A stretch of DNA of 64,000 bases, taken from the NCBI GenBank assembly GCA_021770755.1, contig JAETQI010000017.1:1-64000 (forward strand). Direction: 5' to 3'. Every line of letters starts with the position of its first letter. Positions within the stretch are counted from its first letter, which is position 1. The notes under the pieces were generated by a model that ran no database searches, was not told the DNA's origin, and saw only the letters and a program-made list of their open reading frames with translations. A program made the position numbers and the translations under genes. Shown piece by piece: positions 1-7,923 of this stretch. Source of the DNA: Lachnospiraceae bacterium. Its GTDB lineage: Bacteria > Bacillota > Clostridia > Lachnospirales > Lachnospiraceae.

Positions 1-162
1 CGCTTCGGGATCCAGATGGAGCAGGGAGCCGACAAGTCCTGCGAGAACTTTTGTATTTTTCTGCAGAACGGCGCGGAACATGTAGTCGTTGGTCATGTTG
101 TAGGGGATTTCTCCAACGGCATTTGCGAGGGACATTTTGCTGATTATATCTGAATGATTCAT
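1..162 (-). CDS. Rpn/PD-(D/E)XK family nuclease (putative transposase), N-terminal fragment
   Basis: Only the first 54 codons are inside the window; the gene runs off the left edge. The translation carries the block IPYNMTNDYMFRAVLQKN followed by a Leu-rich stretch. This is the usual N-terminus of the Rpn recombination-promoting nuclease / PD-(D/E)XK putative transposase family, which is abundant in Lachnospiraceae. The catalytic residues lie beyond the edge. The ATG at 162-160 follows an AAGGA about 15 bases upstream, which is long, so internal Met10 or Met23 is also possible. Family members are DNA endonucleases linked to recombination or to phage defence; which applies here cannot be told from the fragment. 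Confidence 0.6.
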   Translation of the reverse strand, partial: MNHSDIISKMSLANAVGEIPYNMTNDYMFRAVLQKNTKVLAGLVGSLLHLDPEA

Positions 163-377
163 ATGTTCAGGTCGTTATCCTTTCTTGTTATGTAATATTT
201 TTTCTGTATCCGATCGGTGTGGGACACATCGTAACATATCGGAAAAGCAACTGTCTACCCAAATGTAAAAATCAGCACGTGAAATGTCAAAAATAATACA
301 GATTTCGTTTATTCCGGTGAGAATATCAGACAATCATATTACACGGAAATCAATTTTGCGGTCAAAATGAATCTGAC

Positions 378-406
378 TTGCGTCACAGTCGGTTTTCATA
401 TAAAAT
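378..406 (+). promoter_or_regulatory. Possible sigma-A promoter of the methyltransferase gene
   Basis: TTGCGT at 378-383 and TAAAAT at 401-406 are separated by 17 bases, and the start codon lies about 35 bases downstream. The rest of the 163-441 gap is AT-rich and shows no other clear element. Confidence 0.35.
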
Positions 407-441
407 ATAAGGCAGACAACAATTTTAGAGAGGAGTATACC

Positions 442-1221
442 ATGGCAGAGAACTTTGAAAGAAATTTTGACAATGCGGCGGCGGATTATGAAAAAAGCCG
501 TCCGAATTATGTAAGTGGGATCTATGATGACATATTTCGTTATAAAAGGATCAGTCCGGACAGCCGGGTGCTCGAGATCGGCATGGGGACAGGCATAGCC
601 ACAAAACCGGTCCTTGATACAGAATGCAGATTTACCGGAATCGAGCCGGGAGGACATCTGATCGCTCTGGCACGGGAAAAGTTCCAAGGCTGCGGCAATT
701 TCACATCATACTGCCAGACGCTGCAGGATTTTGAGTGTCCCGATGAAACATTTGACCTGATCTACGCAGCCACTGCATTTCACTGGATCCCGGAAGAATA
801 CGGTTACAGGAGGGTCTGCAGTCTGCTGAAGAACGGCGGCGCGTTTGCACGATTTGCCTATCATGCGGGTCCGGACAAGGGACGCAGTGCACTGACTGAT
901 GAGATCCAGAAACTATACTGCCGGTACATGCATCAGGAGGATCCGCCCGCTGAATACAGCGATCAGAATGCGAAGGAGCTGGCTGACAGAATGACTGCGT
1001 ATGGCTTCAGGGATACGGCGTATAAATTGTATCACACGACAAAAGATTTCACCGCTGACGAGTATATGGCATTGTTAAGAACTTATCCGGATCATATGAG
1101 ATTGGATCCGGAAGACCGGAAACAGCTTTTTGCCGGAATTTACCATGCCATTGAAAGGAATGGCGGCACTATGACAGTATATTATACAATGGATCTGGAA
1201 CTGGCACGAAAAATAGATTGA
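442..1221 (+). CDS. Class I SAM-dependent methyltransferase
   Basis: A 259-residue protein. Residues 43-51 (VLEIGMGTG) are the glycine-rich motif I of Rossmann-fold SAM methyltransferases, followed by an acidic residue after the next strand (GIEPG) and a post-motif region DLIYAATAFHW. The N-terminus, with FDNAAADYEKSRPNY, resembles small-molecule methyltransferases of the UbiE/Methyltransf_11 type. The start at 442 was chosen because GAGAGGAG lies 6-8 bases upstream; the frame stays open to 367 but without a good ribosome binding site. The substrate cannot be inferred. It stands alone, with its own likely promoter and an inverted repeat after the stop. Confidence 0.85.
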   Translation: MAENFERNFDNAAADYEKSRPNYVSGIYDDIFRYKRISPDSRVLEIGMGTGIATKPVLDTECRFTGIEPGGHLIALAREKFQGCGNFTSYCQTLQDFECPDETFDLIYAATAFHWIPEEYGYRRVCSLLKNGGAFARFAYHAGPDKGRSALTDEIQKLYCRYMHQEDPPAEYSDQNAKELADRMTAYGFRDTAYKLYHTTKDFTADEYMALLRTYPDHMRLDPEDRKQLFAGIYHAIERNGGTMTVYYTMDLELARKID

Positions 1222-1228
1222 CAGAGGT

Positions 1229-1271
1229 GGTCTAATGTGTTAAACTAAAAACAGGTTTAATGCATTAGACC
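1229..1271. promoter_or_regulatory. Paired dyad, likely BlaI-type operator (or terminator-like hairpin)
   Basis: Two related 18-base imperfect palindromes, starting GGTCTAATG (1229-1246) and GGTTTAATG (1254-1271, ending CATTAGACC), lie with centres 25 bases apart, about 45 bases before the BlaI-family gene. They also pair with each other over 16 of 18 positions. BlaI/MecI dimers bind such dyads upstream of their own operon, so an autoregulatory operator is the best reading. The alternative is a terminator of the preceding methyltransferase gene, but no T-run follows. Confidence 0.5.
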
Positions 1272-1316
1272 CTTTGCGTTTAGTAAGATACACAGAAAAC
1301 AAGAAAGGCGGAGATT

Positions 1317-1679
1317 ATGATGGAGACACCAAAAATATTTGAGAGTGAGTACCGTTTCTGCGAGATATTGTGGGAAAACGAGCCCGTGACAAGCAGTGAG
1401 CTGGTACGTCTGTGCAACGAGCGTTTAGAATGGAAGAAATCAACGACATATACAGTGATCCGACGTCTCTCCGAGCGCGGTGTACTGAAATCCGAGGGGG
1501 CAGTTGTGACATCGCTCGTCTCCAGGGAGGAAGTACAGTCTGCCGAGAGCGCAGAAGTGATCGAGCGGACTTTTTCCGGTTCCCTGCCAAGCTTTATCGC
1601 AGCCTTTGCGCGGAAAAAGAATCTGTCCCGGCAGGAAGTTGACGAGATCCAGAAGATCATCGATGCATACAGGGAATAA
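1317..1679 (+). CDS. BlaI/MecI/CopY family transcriptional repressor
   Basis: A 120-residue winged-helix protein. The N-terminal half (ILWENEPVTSSELVRL followed by a recognition helix ending in TTYTVIRRLSERGVL) is the typical BlaI DNA-binding domain. The C-terminal helices (SFIAAFARKKNLSRQEVDEI) match the dimerisation and cleavage-linked region. Length agrees with the family (about 120-130). The start is ATG 1317 or 1320, both close to GGCGGAG. The next gene encodes an M56 membrane protease, the usual partner that inactivates BlaI when a signal is sensed. The paired dyad at 1229-1271 is the probable operator. The target genes probably include this operon itself. Confidence 0.9.
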   Translation: MMETPKIFESEYRFCEILWENEPVTSSELVRLCNERLEWKKSTTYTVIRRLSERGVLKSEGAVVTSLVSREEVQSAESAEVIERTFSGSLPSFIAAFARKKNLSRQEVDEIQKIIDAYRE

Positions 1680-1733
1680 CAGGGCATGGATACCCTTTCA
1701 GTTCCTGAGAAGTAAAGTAGCATGGAGGTTAAT

Positions 1734-4700
1734 ATGGAAAGATTATTTATCAATATAGTTCAGATGAGCATTCCGGCAAGCTATCTGATCCTGGCTGTTC
1801 TCATCGTGCGCTTTCTGCTGCGGAAGGCGCCGAAGGCAATGCGGAGTTTTCTGTGGCTTCTGGTCGGGATCCGTCTGCTGGTCCCGTTCTCGGTGGAATC
1901 CGTTTTCAGCCTGATCCCGGATACGCAGGAAGTAGATGCATACATCTATACCGCGGTACAGCCAGAGATCGACACGATGCCGGACACGCCTGCTATGAAT
2001 GCAAATGCATCGCTTAACCAGCCGATGCAAAGCACGGTCACACCTGCTGCCGAAAAACATATGAACAGAACACAGACAGCTATACGGATCGGTGCGAGGA
2101 TATGGCTGGCCGGAATGGCGCTGATGCTTGGCTATATGGTCATAAGCTGGCTGTGCCTTAAGAAACGTGTCAGAATGTCTGTGCCTGCGGAGGTTGCACT
2201 GGACAGCGGCGATACAAAGATCAGCCAGAAGATATACCGGAGTGAAGCGGTCGAAAATCCGTTTTTATTCGGGCTCATCAAGCCGCGGATCTACATTCCG
2301 AACCGCATTGCCGGCGAAGAGCTGTCATACGTAGTCCGGCACGAGATAATGCACCTGAAAAGAAAGGATCATCTGATCAAACCAGCCGGATTCGTTCTCC
2401 TGTCCGTTTACTGGTTCAATCCCTTTGTGTGGGCTGCCTATATCATGCTGTGCAAGGATATCGAGCTGATCTGTGATGAGAAGGTCGTCAGACAGCTTGG
2501 CGCATCGTGCAGAAAAGCGTACTCGCAGGCGCTTCTGAACAGTACCGTAAACCGCCGTGCGATCACGGCATGTCCGGTTGCCTTTGGCGGGATCGGCGTG
2601 AAGGAGCGTGTGAAAAATGTTCTGAATTACAAAAAGCCCGCATTCTGGGTGCTGGCGGCGGCAGTGCTGGCGTGTATCATCGTGCCGGTCTGCTTTATGA
2701 CACAGAAAAAGACAAATGCCGGAGAGACAGATAATTCAGCCAGTGCAGACGCACAGGACACAGAAGACTATTTTTTAGACGACACTTTGGCAATGGCAGG
2801 GGACTATATGATGCTCGATCCGGAACAATATCCCTTAGTCCCGTCGCTGCAGCTTGGCAGCGACGGTATATTTACCTTTTCCTACAGTGTGACCAGCTCC
2901 TATATGCCCTATGGCACTTATGAGCGAAAGGGAGATATCCTGACGGCATCGACGGACGACGGAAAATATCACTACCAATTTACCTGTGCCGGCGATGTGA
3001 ATAACAGCCTGCTGTTTTTTGATGCAGAACATTCCTCCGATGTGACAGATATTGATACCAGATTAAATGTTGATGCACCGGTCAGAGACGGATCGATATT
3101 CGTCAGGAACACCCTGTACCAGACAATTGCCGACGCGGGGGAACTGTCTCAATCCTTTCGCCAGAATACAGAACAGGGCACGGCAATGACCGCCCAGGAG
3201 CTTCAGGATCAGCTGGTGTCACTGACGGAATTGCAAAAACAGCTGACGATAGGAGAGACACAGACACAGCGGCTGCTGGAAAAAGCAAGAGAACTGCAGT
3301 TGACGCAGGAGGATTCAGCCGCTCTGGAGACAACACTGCAGGAGTGGATCCAGGAATCCCGGTCCGTCATGCAGCAGCTTGAGGAAGACCTGGATACCTG
3401 CAAGTCCATGCTCCATGCATCAGAAAACACCCGGACCGCATATGACACGATCGAGCAGTGGGCGCAGGCGTTCTGTGACCGCGACGGTGCTGCGATCGTA
3501 AAGCTTGCCGATGACAGGACAGAGCAGGATCTGGCGGACAGGGGGCTTTTGATCCAGGGCTTCGACGGGGAGAAGGACTATGTCGCTTTTGGCTGGTCGA
3601 GTCCGTGGCCGTGGGGCAGTGATTACGAGAGCGCACAGGCGGATAATTACCGTATCATCAGCGTGACAGACCGCTATGCGGAGATCTTATACTATGCATG
3701 GGTTTCCAATCCGCACGTCACGGTGTGGCGGGAGCAGCTTACGTTCAAGACAGAAAATGACACCTGTGTCATAACGTCGGAAACCCTGTATGATATGGAC
3801 AGCATCTGTACTGCTGAGGAATTCCGGCAGGCGTATCCTGACGGCATCACAGGGACGATGATGGACTATGTATCGTTCAATGGCGCCGGTGCGGCGCTGA
3901 ATGACCATGCCACATCAAACAGAGCGGACTGGTGGTATGGAAAACTGCTGGAGCCGACTTCCGCGGCAGTAACCCTGCTCAATATACTGGATAATCCCAA
4001 CAAGGTAGGAGTCCGCGTGGAAAAAACTGACACAGACAGCGATACCTGTACCGTGATTTTTGAATTTCATGAGGACGGAAATGCGGTCAGTGTACAGATG
4101 CTGCAGCCCTATGGTCCGGACGGCATCTGGGTTCCGTATACGCAGACTGATCAGACTGTGCAGGAAAGTGCATCGTCGGTATCGCCCAATATCATCACAA
4201 GCCAGAATGTAGATGACACGATCGCCGAGGACGCCAGACTGCTTGAAGCGCTGTTTCCGGATCATCATGAATCCACCCCGAACGTCTCATTTCCTTATCG
4301 TGTGGATCTGAACGGGGACGGCGTGGAGGAGCAGCTTGAGATTACCAATCTGGGCTACAACGGGGGAGACGGCGGCTATGCACTGACCGTCACGGATACC
4401 AGTACCGGAAATAAGATCCCGCTGCCGGACGGCTACACGGAGGAGGCGGGCTTTCCGATCTGGACTTATTATGCACACAGGATACATCCGACGGAAGATG
4501 ACCAGCAGGAGGAAGATGCGCGGCTCCTGATCCAGCTCGGGGAGGAAAAGCGCTGCCAGACCATAGCCACGATCATGCTGAATCCGCTGTACAGCATCTA
4601 TGAACGGCAAAACCTGTATGACGGATTTAAGGACGTTCTTCCGGACCATTCCGGCAGGATTGGCAGTGCAGACGCCCTGAGTGGGTGCAATGTTTTCTAT

Positions 4701-4970
4701 TATGAAAATGAACAAAATCCGGTCATTGTATTAAAAACTTACGTTTCCGGATTTCTGGGGCATGTCGATACGCTGGGTTATGTCATCACCGAATTAAGAC
4801 TTCAGGAAGACGATACATGGGTGTCAAAGCACTATTTTCTGCTCGACGGCTGCGGCGATATGTCCGTTATACAGCAGGAAATGAAAAGTCCGGCGGGGAA
4901 TGGAAATTCATTTCTTCCGTTTAGCGAACAAACAGACGTAGATTTTATACAATTAGCTCCGGAAAATTAA
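1734..4970 (+). CDS. M56 family (BlaR1-like) membrane metallopeptidase with a large extracellular tail
   Basis: A 1078-residue protein, about twice the size of classical BlaR1. Residues 1-300 hold membrane segments and the zinc protease site HEIMH (203-207) with a downstream ELICDE (244-249). A last membrane helix lies near 303-322. The remaining 750 residues should be outside the cell: a coiled coil at about 482-562 and a VCBS-like segment with an acidic DLNGDG loop near 857. No penicillin-binding SxxK sensor domain was recognised, so the signal is unlikely to be a beta-lactam by the known route. The start at 1734 was preferred over 1722 because GGAGG sits at 1724-1728. It forms an operon with the BlaI gene 54 bases upstream. 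Confidence 0.85.
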   Translation: MERLFINIVQMSIPASYLILAVLIVRFLLRKAPKAMRSFLWLLVGIRLLVPFSVESVFSLIPDTQEVDAYIYTAVQPEIDTMPDTPAMNANASLNQPMQSTVTPAAEKHMNRTQTAIRIGARIWLAGMALMLGYMVISWLCLKKRVRMSVPAEVALDSGDTKISQKIYRSEAVENPFLFGLIKPRIYIPNRIAGEELSYVVRHEIMHLKRKDHLIKPAGFVLLSVYWFNPFVWAAYIMLCKDIELICDEKVVRQLGASCRKAYSQALLNSTVNRRAITACPVAFGGIGVKERVKNVLNYKKPAFWVLAAAVLACIIVPVCFMTQKKTNAGETDNSASADAQDTEDYFLDDTLAMAGDYMMLDPEQYPLVPSLQLGSDGIFTFSYSVTSSYMPYGTYERKGDILTASTDDGKYHYQFTCAGDVNNSLLFFDAEHSSDVTDIDTRLNVDAPVRDGSIFVRNTLYQTIADAGELSQSFRQNTEQGTAMTAQELQDQLVSLTELQKQLTIGETQTQRLLEKARELQLTQEDSAALETTLQEWIQESRSVMQQLEEDLDTCKSMLHASENTRTAYDTIEQWAQAFCDRDGAAIVKLADDRTEQDLADRGLLIQGFDGEKDYVAFGWSSPWPWGSDYESAQADNYRIISVTDRYAEILYYAWVSNPHVTVWREQLTFKTENDTCVITSETLYDMDSICTAEEFRQAYPDGITGTMMDYVSFNGAGAALNDHATSNRADWWYGKLLEPTSAAVTLLNILDNPNKVGVRVEKTDTDSDTCTVIFEFHEDGNAVSVQMLQPYGPDGIWVPYTQTDQTVQESASSVSPNIITSQNVDDTIAEDARLLEALFPDHHESTPNVSFPYRVDLNGDGVEEQLEITNLGYNGGDGGYALTVTDTSTGNKIPLPDGYTEEAGFPIWTYYAHRIHPTEDDQQEEDARLLIQLGEEKRCQTIATIMLNPLYSIYERQNLYDGFKDVLPDHSGRIGSADALSGCNVFYYENEQNPVIVLKTYVSGFLGHVDTLGYVITELRLQEDDTWVSKHYFLLDGCGDMSVIQQEMKSPAGNGNSFLPFSEQTDVDFIQLAPEN

Positions 4971-5062
4971 ACAAATGTTTATAGAGTTTTGTGCAATGTG
5001 TATGATTTTTGTATCATAAAGTGATAAGCATGGGCTTTTCTCACAAAAAACGAATTATGAAG

Positions 5063-5091
5063 TTGACACTTGAAGTGATTCGTGATAAACT
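5063..5091 (+). promoter_or_regulatory. Sigma-A promoter of the DUF4854-like lipoprotein gene
   Basis: TTGACA (5063-5068), a 17-base spacer and TAAACT (5086-5091) form a strong promoter about 55 bases before the start codon. Confidence 0.7.
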
Positions 5092-5145
5092 GTCAAATTG
5101 TAAAACATGAAACAATTATTTATGGTTTTTATGAGGAGAGAAATA

Positions 5146-5691
5146 ATGAAGAAGAGAATTGTTAATGTATTATTATCAGTTGCAGTAGTCACAACAATGA
5201 TGTTTACAGTTACAGCTTGTGGTTCCAAGGATGATAAGGCACCGGCTGAGACAACAGCAGTGGACAATCGTACAGCGGACGCAGAGCCTGCAAGCGAAGC
5301 AAAGGAAGAGCCTTCCAGTGAAGTAGCAGATACGAATTCAGGCAGCATGAGTGCCAGCGACTGGGTAAACTCAGATGAGGCTTCTACATACACAAGCGTA
5401 TTCAACACAATGTTCGACGGTGCCATGACAGCAGCATTTGAGGCCGATGGCAATACATTGTCTATGGTATTTACGCTTTCAGAGGAGACACTTGGAACAG
5501 ACGGTTCTGATCTGACAGATGAGCAGAAAGAGGCGGCTCAGGCAATGATGCAGGAGCAGTATGACGCATCAAAGGGTGATTTTGAGCCTATGCGTGACGA
5601 GCTTAAGAAGTCGATCGGCGCTTCTGATCTTGTAGTGCGTATCGTATACAAGACAAGCAACGGCACAGAGCTGTTCAGCCAGGATTTATAA
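5146..5691 (+). CDS. Small secreted lipoprotein, DUF4854-like
   Basis: A 181-residue protein with a basic start (MKKR), a hydrophobic helix and a lipobox VTAC with the lipidated cysteine at residue 25, so it should be anchored on the outer face of the membrane. An acidic, low-complexity linker (rich in A, E, D, S) leads to a folded domain from about residue 65 onward. That domain resembles the DUF4854 lipoproteins of Lachnospiraceae; this is from memory and not searched. No catalytic motif is visible. The start at 5146 follows GAGGAGAG with 5 bases spacing; an upstream in-frame ATG lacks a site. It is monocistronic, with its own promoter and a terminator at 5734-5764. Confidence 0.75.
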   Translation: MKKRIVNVLLSVAVVTTMMFTVTACGSKDDKAPAETTAVDNRTADAEPASEAKEEPSSEVADTNSGSMSASDWVNSDEASTYTSVFNTMFDGAMTAAFEADGNTLSMVFTLSEETLGTDGSDLTDEQKEAAQAMMQEQYDASKGDFEPMRDELKKSIGASDLVVRIVYKTSNGTELFSQDL

Positions 5692-5733
5692 TCCAAAGCC
5701 GGTGATCGTTGACAATCTAAGATGACAGTTTGT

Positions 5734-5764
5734 AAAAGGCAGCAGATTTTTCTGTTGCCTTTTT
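5734..5764 (+). terminator. Rho-independent terminator after the DUF4854-like lipoprotein gene
   Basis: A stem formed by GGCAGCAGA and CTGTTGCC with one mismatch, a short T loop, then TTTTT. The structured repeat begins directly at the end of this T-run. Confidence 0.8.
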
Positions 5765-5902
5765 GCACACGGGCACCCAACGGAAACATGTCAGCAAAGG
5801 CTGACGGGTGCCCGGCGCACGGTAGGGGAAAAGAGCATTCCCCTACGCGATTACACAGACCCGTGCAAAGGAAATATGCCGCTAAGGCGGCGCACGGGTG
5901 CC
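5765..5902 (+). repeat. Structured intergenic repeat, copy 1 (two units)
   Basis: Unit A (5765-5820) starts GCACACGGGCACCC and folds as CGGGCACCC / GGGTGCCCG enclosing the unpaired AACGGAAACAT and an inner hairpin GTCAGC-aaag-GCTGAC. It is followed by a separate hairpin GTAGGGGAA...TTCCCCTAC, then CGATT. Unit B (about 5859-5902) folds as ACCCGTGC / GCACGGGT enclosing AAAGGAAATAT and GCCGC-taa-GGCGGC. The same architecture recurs at 59261-59362, and a 5' half recurs at 6395-6422. Stem sequences differ between units but pairing is kept. Confidence 0.8.
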
Positions 5903-5961
5903 AATATAAACACATATACACAGCAGCGGACAAGCTGCATCATGAGAAGGGGGAACGAAAC

Positions 5962-6351
5962 ATGAGTCTGACAGAACAGAAAAAAGCAGAGTGGGAAAAG
6001 ACGCTTCGGGACGCAGCGCTGATCGGTCCGGCGGACACGATCCAGGAACATACCAAAGGTGATTTCTGGGATCTCACATCACAGATCAGCGGAAATTATT
6101 TCTTTACGACAGAGAAGTTCGTGTTCGTCAGCGGCGGTCTGATCGGCAAGGTATCTTTCAGTATTCCGTACAACAAGATCACGGAACTTAAGCTTTGCAA
6201 CATAGGGGGACTGATCCCTCTCATCCCGACAGGCATCAAGGTTACATATACCGATGAGAATGGAAAGAACGTTAAAAAGAAGTGCTCTGTCATGAAGAGA
6301 AAGCAGTGGATCGAATATCTCCAGAAGAAGAGCGGCGTTTCTTCTAACTAG
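5962..6351 (+). CDS. Small PH-like (GRAM/bPH) domain protein
   Basis: A 129-residue cytosolic protein with no signal peptide or membrane segment. A short helical N-terminus (about 1-30) leads to a beta-rich domain with the pattern GNYFFTTEKFVFVSGG, FSIPYNKITELKL and VTYTDENG, ending in an amphipathic helix. This fits the bacterial pleckstrin-homology/GRAM fold (bPH), which in bacteria usually acts as a small oligomeric scaffold; the ligand is unknown. The start ATG at 5962 follows AAGGGGG with good spacing. It lies between two structured repeats, with its own terminator at 6361, so it appears to be transcribed alone. Confidence 0.65.
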   Translation: MSLTEQKKAEWEKTLRDAALIGPADTIQEHTKGDFWDLTSQISGNYFFTTEKFVFVSGGLIGKVSFSIPYNKITELKLCNIGGLIPLIPTGIKVTYTDENGKNVKKKCSVMKRKQWIEYLQKKSGVSSN

Positions 6352-6360
6352 ATCATGGTT

Positions 6361-6392
6361 AAAATCCCATCCCGGCAGATGGGATTTTCTTT
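6361..6392 (+). terminator. Rho-independent terminator after the PH-like gene
   Basis: AAAATCCCATC and GATGGGATTTT form a perfect 11-base stem around CCGGCA, followed by CTTT. The second repeat copy starts immediately after it. Confidence 0.85.
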
Positions 6393-6394
6393 AT

Positions 6395-6422
6395 GCACAC
6401 GGGCACCCGTGCAGAGGAAATA
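6395..6422 (+). repeat. Structured intergenic repeat, copy 2 (5' half only)
   Basis: GCACACGGGCACCCGTGC followed by AGAGGAAATA matches the 5' arm and conserved GGAAA bulge of the other copies. The inner hairpin and 3' arm are absent: the sequence runs straight into the ribosome binding site of the next gene. It looks like a truncated or partly overwritten copy. Confidence 0.7.
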
Positions 6423-6443
6423 TTTTCAAAGGAGGACAAACTG

Positions 6444-7220
6444 TTGAAACTGTTTCAAACAATAATCAGACTGATATTGCTATTGGCTGGCGTGGCTGGC
6501 TGTACGGGATTCGCCATTCCTTTTGTGATAAGGCGGATCCTCAATGCCGGAAATTTTGCAGGAATGATCGTCTGTGCCGCTATTGTCCTGTATGCGGTAT
6601 TGATGCCCAGAGTCCATCAGGGGATACGGTTATTCTGGCAGAAGACAAGCGGCAGGATCGTTTTGAGTGTGCTGGCTGCGGGACTGGCCATGGCGATCGT
6701 GCTGATCATTGTGATGACTTCCCTCATGGTCAGAGCCGCGCATACCAAACCGTCTGAAAACGCAACCGTGATCGTGCTTGGGTGCAAGGCGTACGGAGAG
6801 CGGCCCAGCATCCCGCTGGAAGAACGGCTGAAAGCTGCCATCAGATATCTGGATGACAATCCGGAAGCTGCGTGTGTCGTGTCGGGAGGACAGGGGGCAG
6901 ACGAGACTATGTCCGAGGCACAGTGCATGTATCTCTATCTGGTCGATCACGGCATTGCCCCCGGGCGGATCTACAGGGAGGACCGATCTACTTCGACACG
7001 CGAAAACCTTGCTTTTTCCTATGAGGTCATCAAGGAACACAGACTCAATGAAGAGATAGCGATCGCTACCAACAATTATCATGAATACAGGGCGGGCAAG
7101 GTCGCGGACAGTCTCGGACTGAAACACGGTGCCGCCTCCGGCAGTACCGCGCTGTGGCTCCTGCCGACCTACTACGCGCGGGAGCTGCTCGCGATACTGT
7201 ATGAGTGGGTATTTTTTTGA
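6444..7220 (+). CDS. YdcF/SanA-like (DUF218) membrane protein
   Basis: A 258-residue protein with three hydrophobic segments at about 6-28, 38-55 and 72-96, then an extracytoplasmic DUF218 domain. The domain shows the hallmark blocks ATVIVLGCKAYG (107-118), VVSGGQGADE (145-154) and the downstream ST-x-x-EN segment (EDRSTSTRENL). The DUF218 family includes E. coli ElyC, SanA and YdcF, linked to envelope integrity. The start TTG at 6444 was chosen because GGAGG lies 8 bases upstream; an in-frame ATG at 6393 lies inside the terminator and repeat copy and has no site. It reads as a single-gene unit. Confidence 0.8.
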   Translation: MKLFQTIIRLILLLAGVAGCTGFAIPFVIRRILNAGNFAGMIVCAAIVLYAVLMPRVHQGIRLFWQKTSGRIVLSVLAAGLAMAIVLIIVMTSLMVRAAHTKPSENATVIVLGCKAYGERPSIPLEERLKAAIRYLDDNPEAACVVSGGQGADETMSEAQCMYLYLVDHGIAPGRIYREDRSTSTRENLAFSYEVIKEHRLNEEIAIATNNYHEYRAGKVADSLGLKHGAASGSTALWLLPTYYARELLAILYEWVFF

Positions 7221-7230
7221 TTTAAGAGTG

Positions 7231-7257
7231 TTCAATTCTGGAAAAGTATGTTACAAT
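7231..7257 (+). promoter_or_regulatory. Probable extended -10 promoter of the HdeD-like gene
   Basis: TGTTACAAT (TACAAT at 7252-7257 with an upstream TG) is an extended -10; TTCAAT at 7231-7236 is a weak -35 with 15-base spacing. Confidence 0.4.
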
Positions 7258-7289
7258 ACTCCTATCGACAAAGGCTAGGAGGTAATAGA

Positions 7290-7868
7290 ATGAAATCGAT
7301 CATACAGGATATGAAGCAAAATTATTTTGTCAACGCAGTCATTATGGTAGTTCTGGGGCTGGTTCTTGTGATCTGGCCGCACATTCTGGGCGTCATGCTG
7401 TGCTACCTGCTCGGAGGCGCGCTGATCCTGATGGGTGTCATACAACTGATCAGTTTCCTGCGCGGTGAGCGGCTTGGCTTTTACAACAAATTTAATATGA
7501 TCATGGGGATCGTGCTCGTGCTGCTTGGGATATGGATCTGTACACAGCCGCGTATCGTACTGTCGATCATTCCGGTCGTGGTGGGGATCATCGTGCTGAT
7601 CCACGGCCTGATGGATATCCAGTACACGCTCGACATCAAGAAGACCGGAAACACGAAGTGGTGGATCGCGCTGATCGCGGCAATCCTCACCCTCGTGGTC
7701 GGCGGTCTGCTGGTATTCAATCCGTTTACGGCATATGAGATCACAATGGTACTGCTGGGGATCGCTATGCTTTACGACGGCGGTTCCGATCTGGTGCTTT
7801 TGATCTTTTCCTATCTGGCACAGAAGGATACCGACAGAAGAGTCCGTGAATTTAAAGGAAATGAATAG
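7290..7868 (+). CDS. HdeD-like (DUF308) integral membrane protein
   Basis: A 192-residue protein made almost wholly of six hydrophobic helices. They are arranged as three pairs with repeated patterns such as VVLGLVLVIWPHILG, MGIVLVLLGIWI and LTLVVGGLLVFNP. This tandem two-helix pattern with W/N-P turns is typical of the HdeD/DUF308 family. E. coli HdeD is associated with acid resistance; the molecular role is unknown. The ATG at 7290 follows TAGGAGG with 7 bases spacing. The gene shares a bidirectional terminator with the convergent lipoprotein gene. Confidence 0.8.
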   Translation: MKSIIQDMKQNYFVNAVIMVVLGLVLVIWPHILGVMLCYLLGGALILMGVIQLISFLRGERLGFYNKFNMIMGIVLVLLGIWICTQPRIVLSIIPVVVGIIVLIHGLMDIQYTLDIKKTGNTKWWIALIAAILTLVVGGLLVFNPFTAYEITMVLLGIAMLYDGGSDLVLLIFSYLAQKDTDRRVREFKGNE

Positions 7869-7882
7869 GATCTGCTAAAATA

Positions 7883-7923
7883 AGACGGTTTCCGATAGCA
7901 TTATTCGGAAACCGTCTCATTTT
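7883..7923. terminator. Bidirectional terminator
   Basis: AGACGGTTTCCGA and TCGGAAACCGTCT form a perfect 13-base stem, flanked by A-run and T-rich ends on both sides. It serves the HdeD-like gene and the convergent lipoprotein gene, whose last codons lie inside the 3' arm. Confidence 0.85.

Noticed and set aside
1222-1316. Classical Rho-independent terminator after the methyltransferase gene
   Set aside because: The stem has a 2-base mismatch and no T-run; two similar dyads fit a BlaI operator better.
4985-5030. Hairpin TATGAT...ATCATA after the M56 gene as a terminator
   Set aside because: Only a 6-base A+T-rich stem without a T-run.
5765-5902. CRISPR-like or palindromic array
   Set aside because: The units are not evenly spaced, have no spacers and fold into defined stems; they are better seen as a structured repeat.
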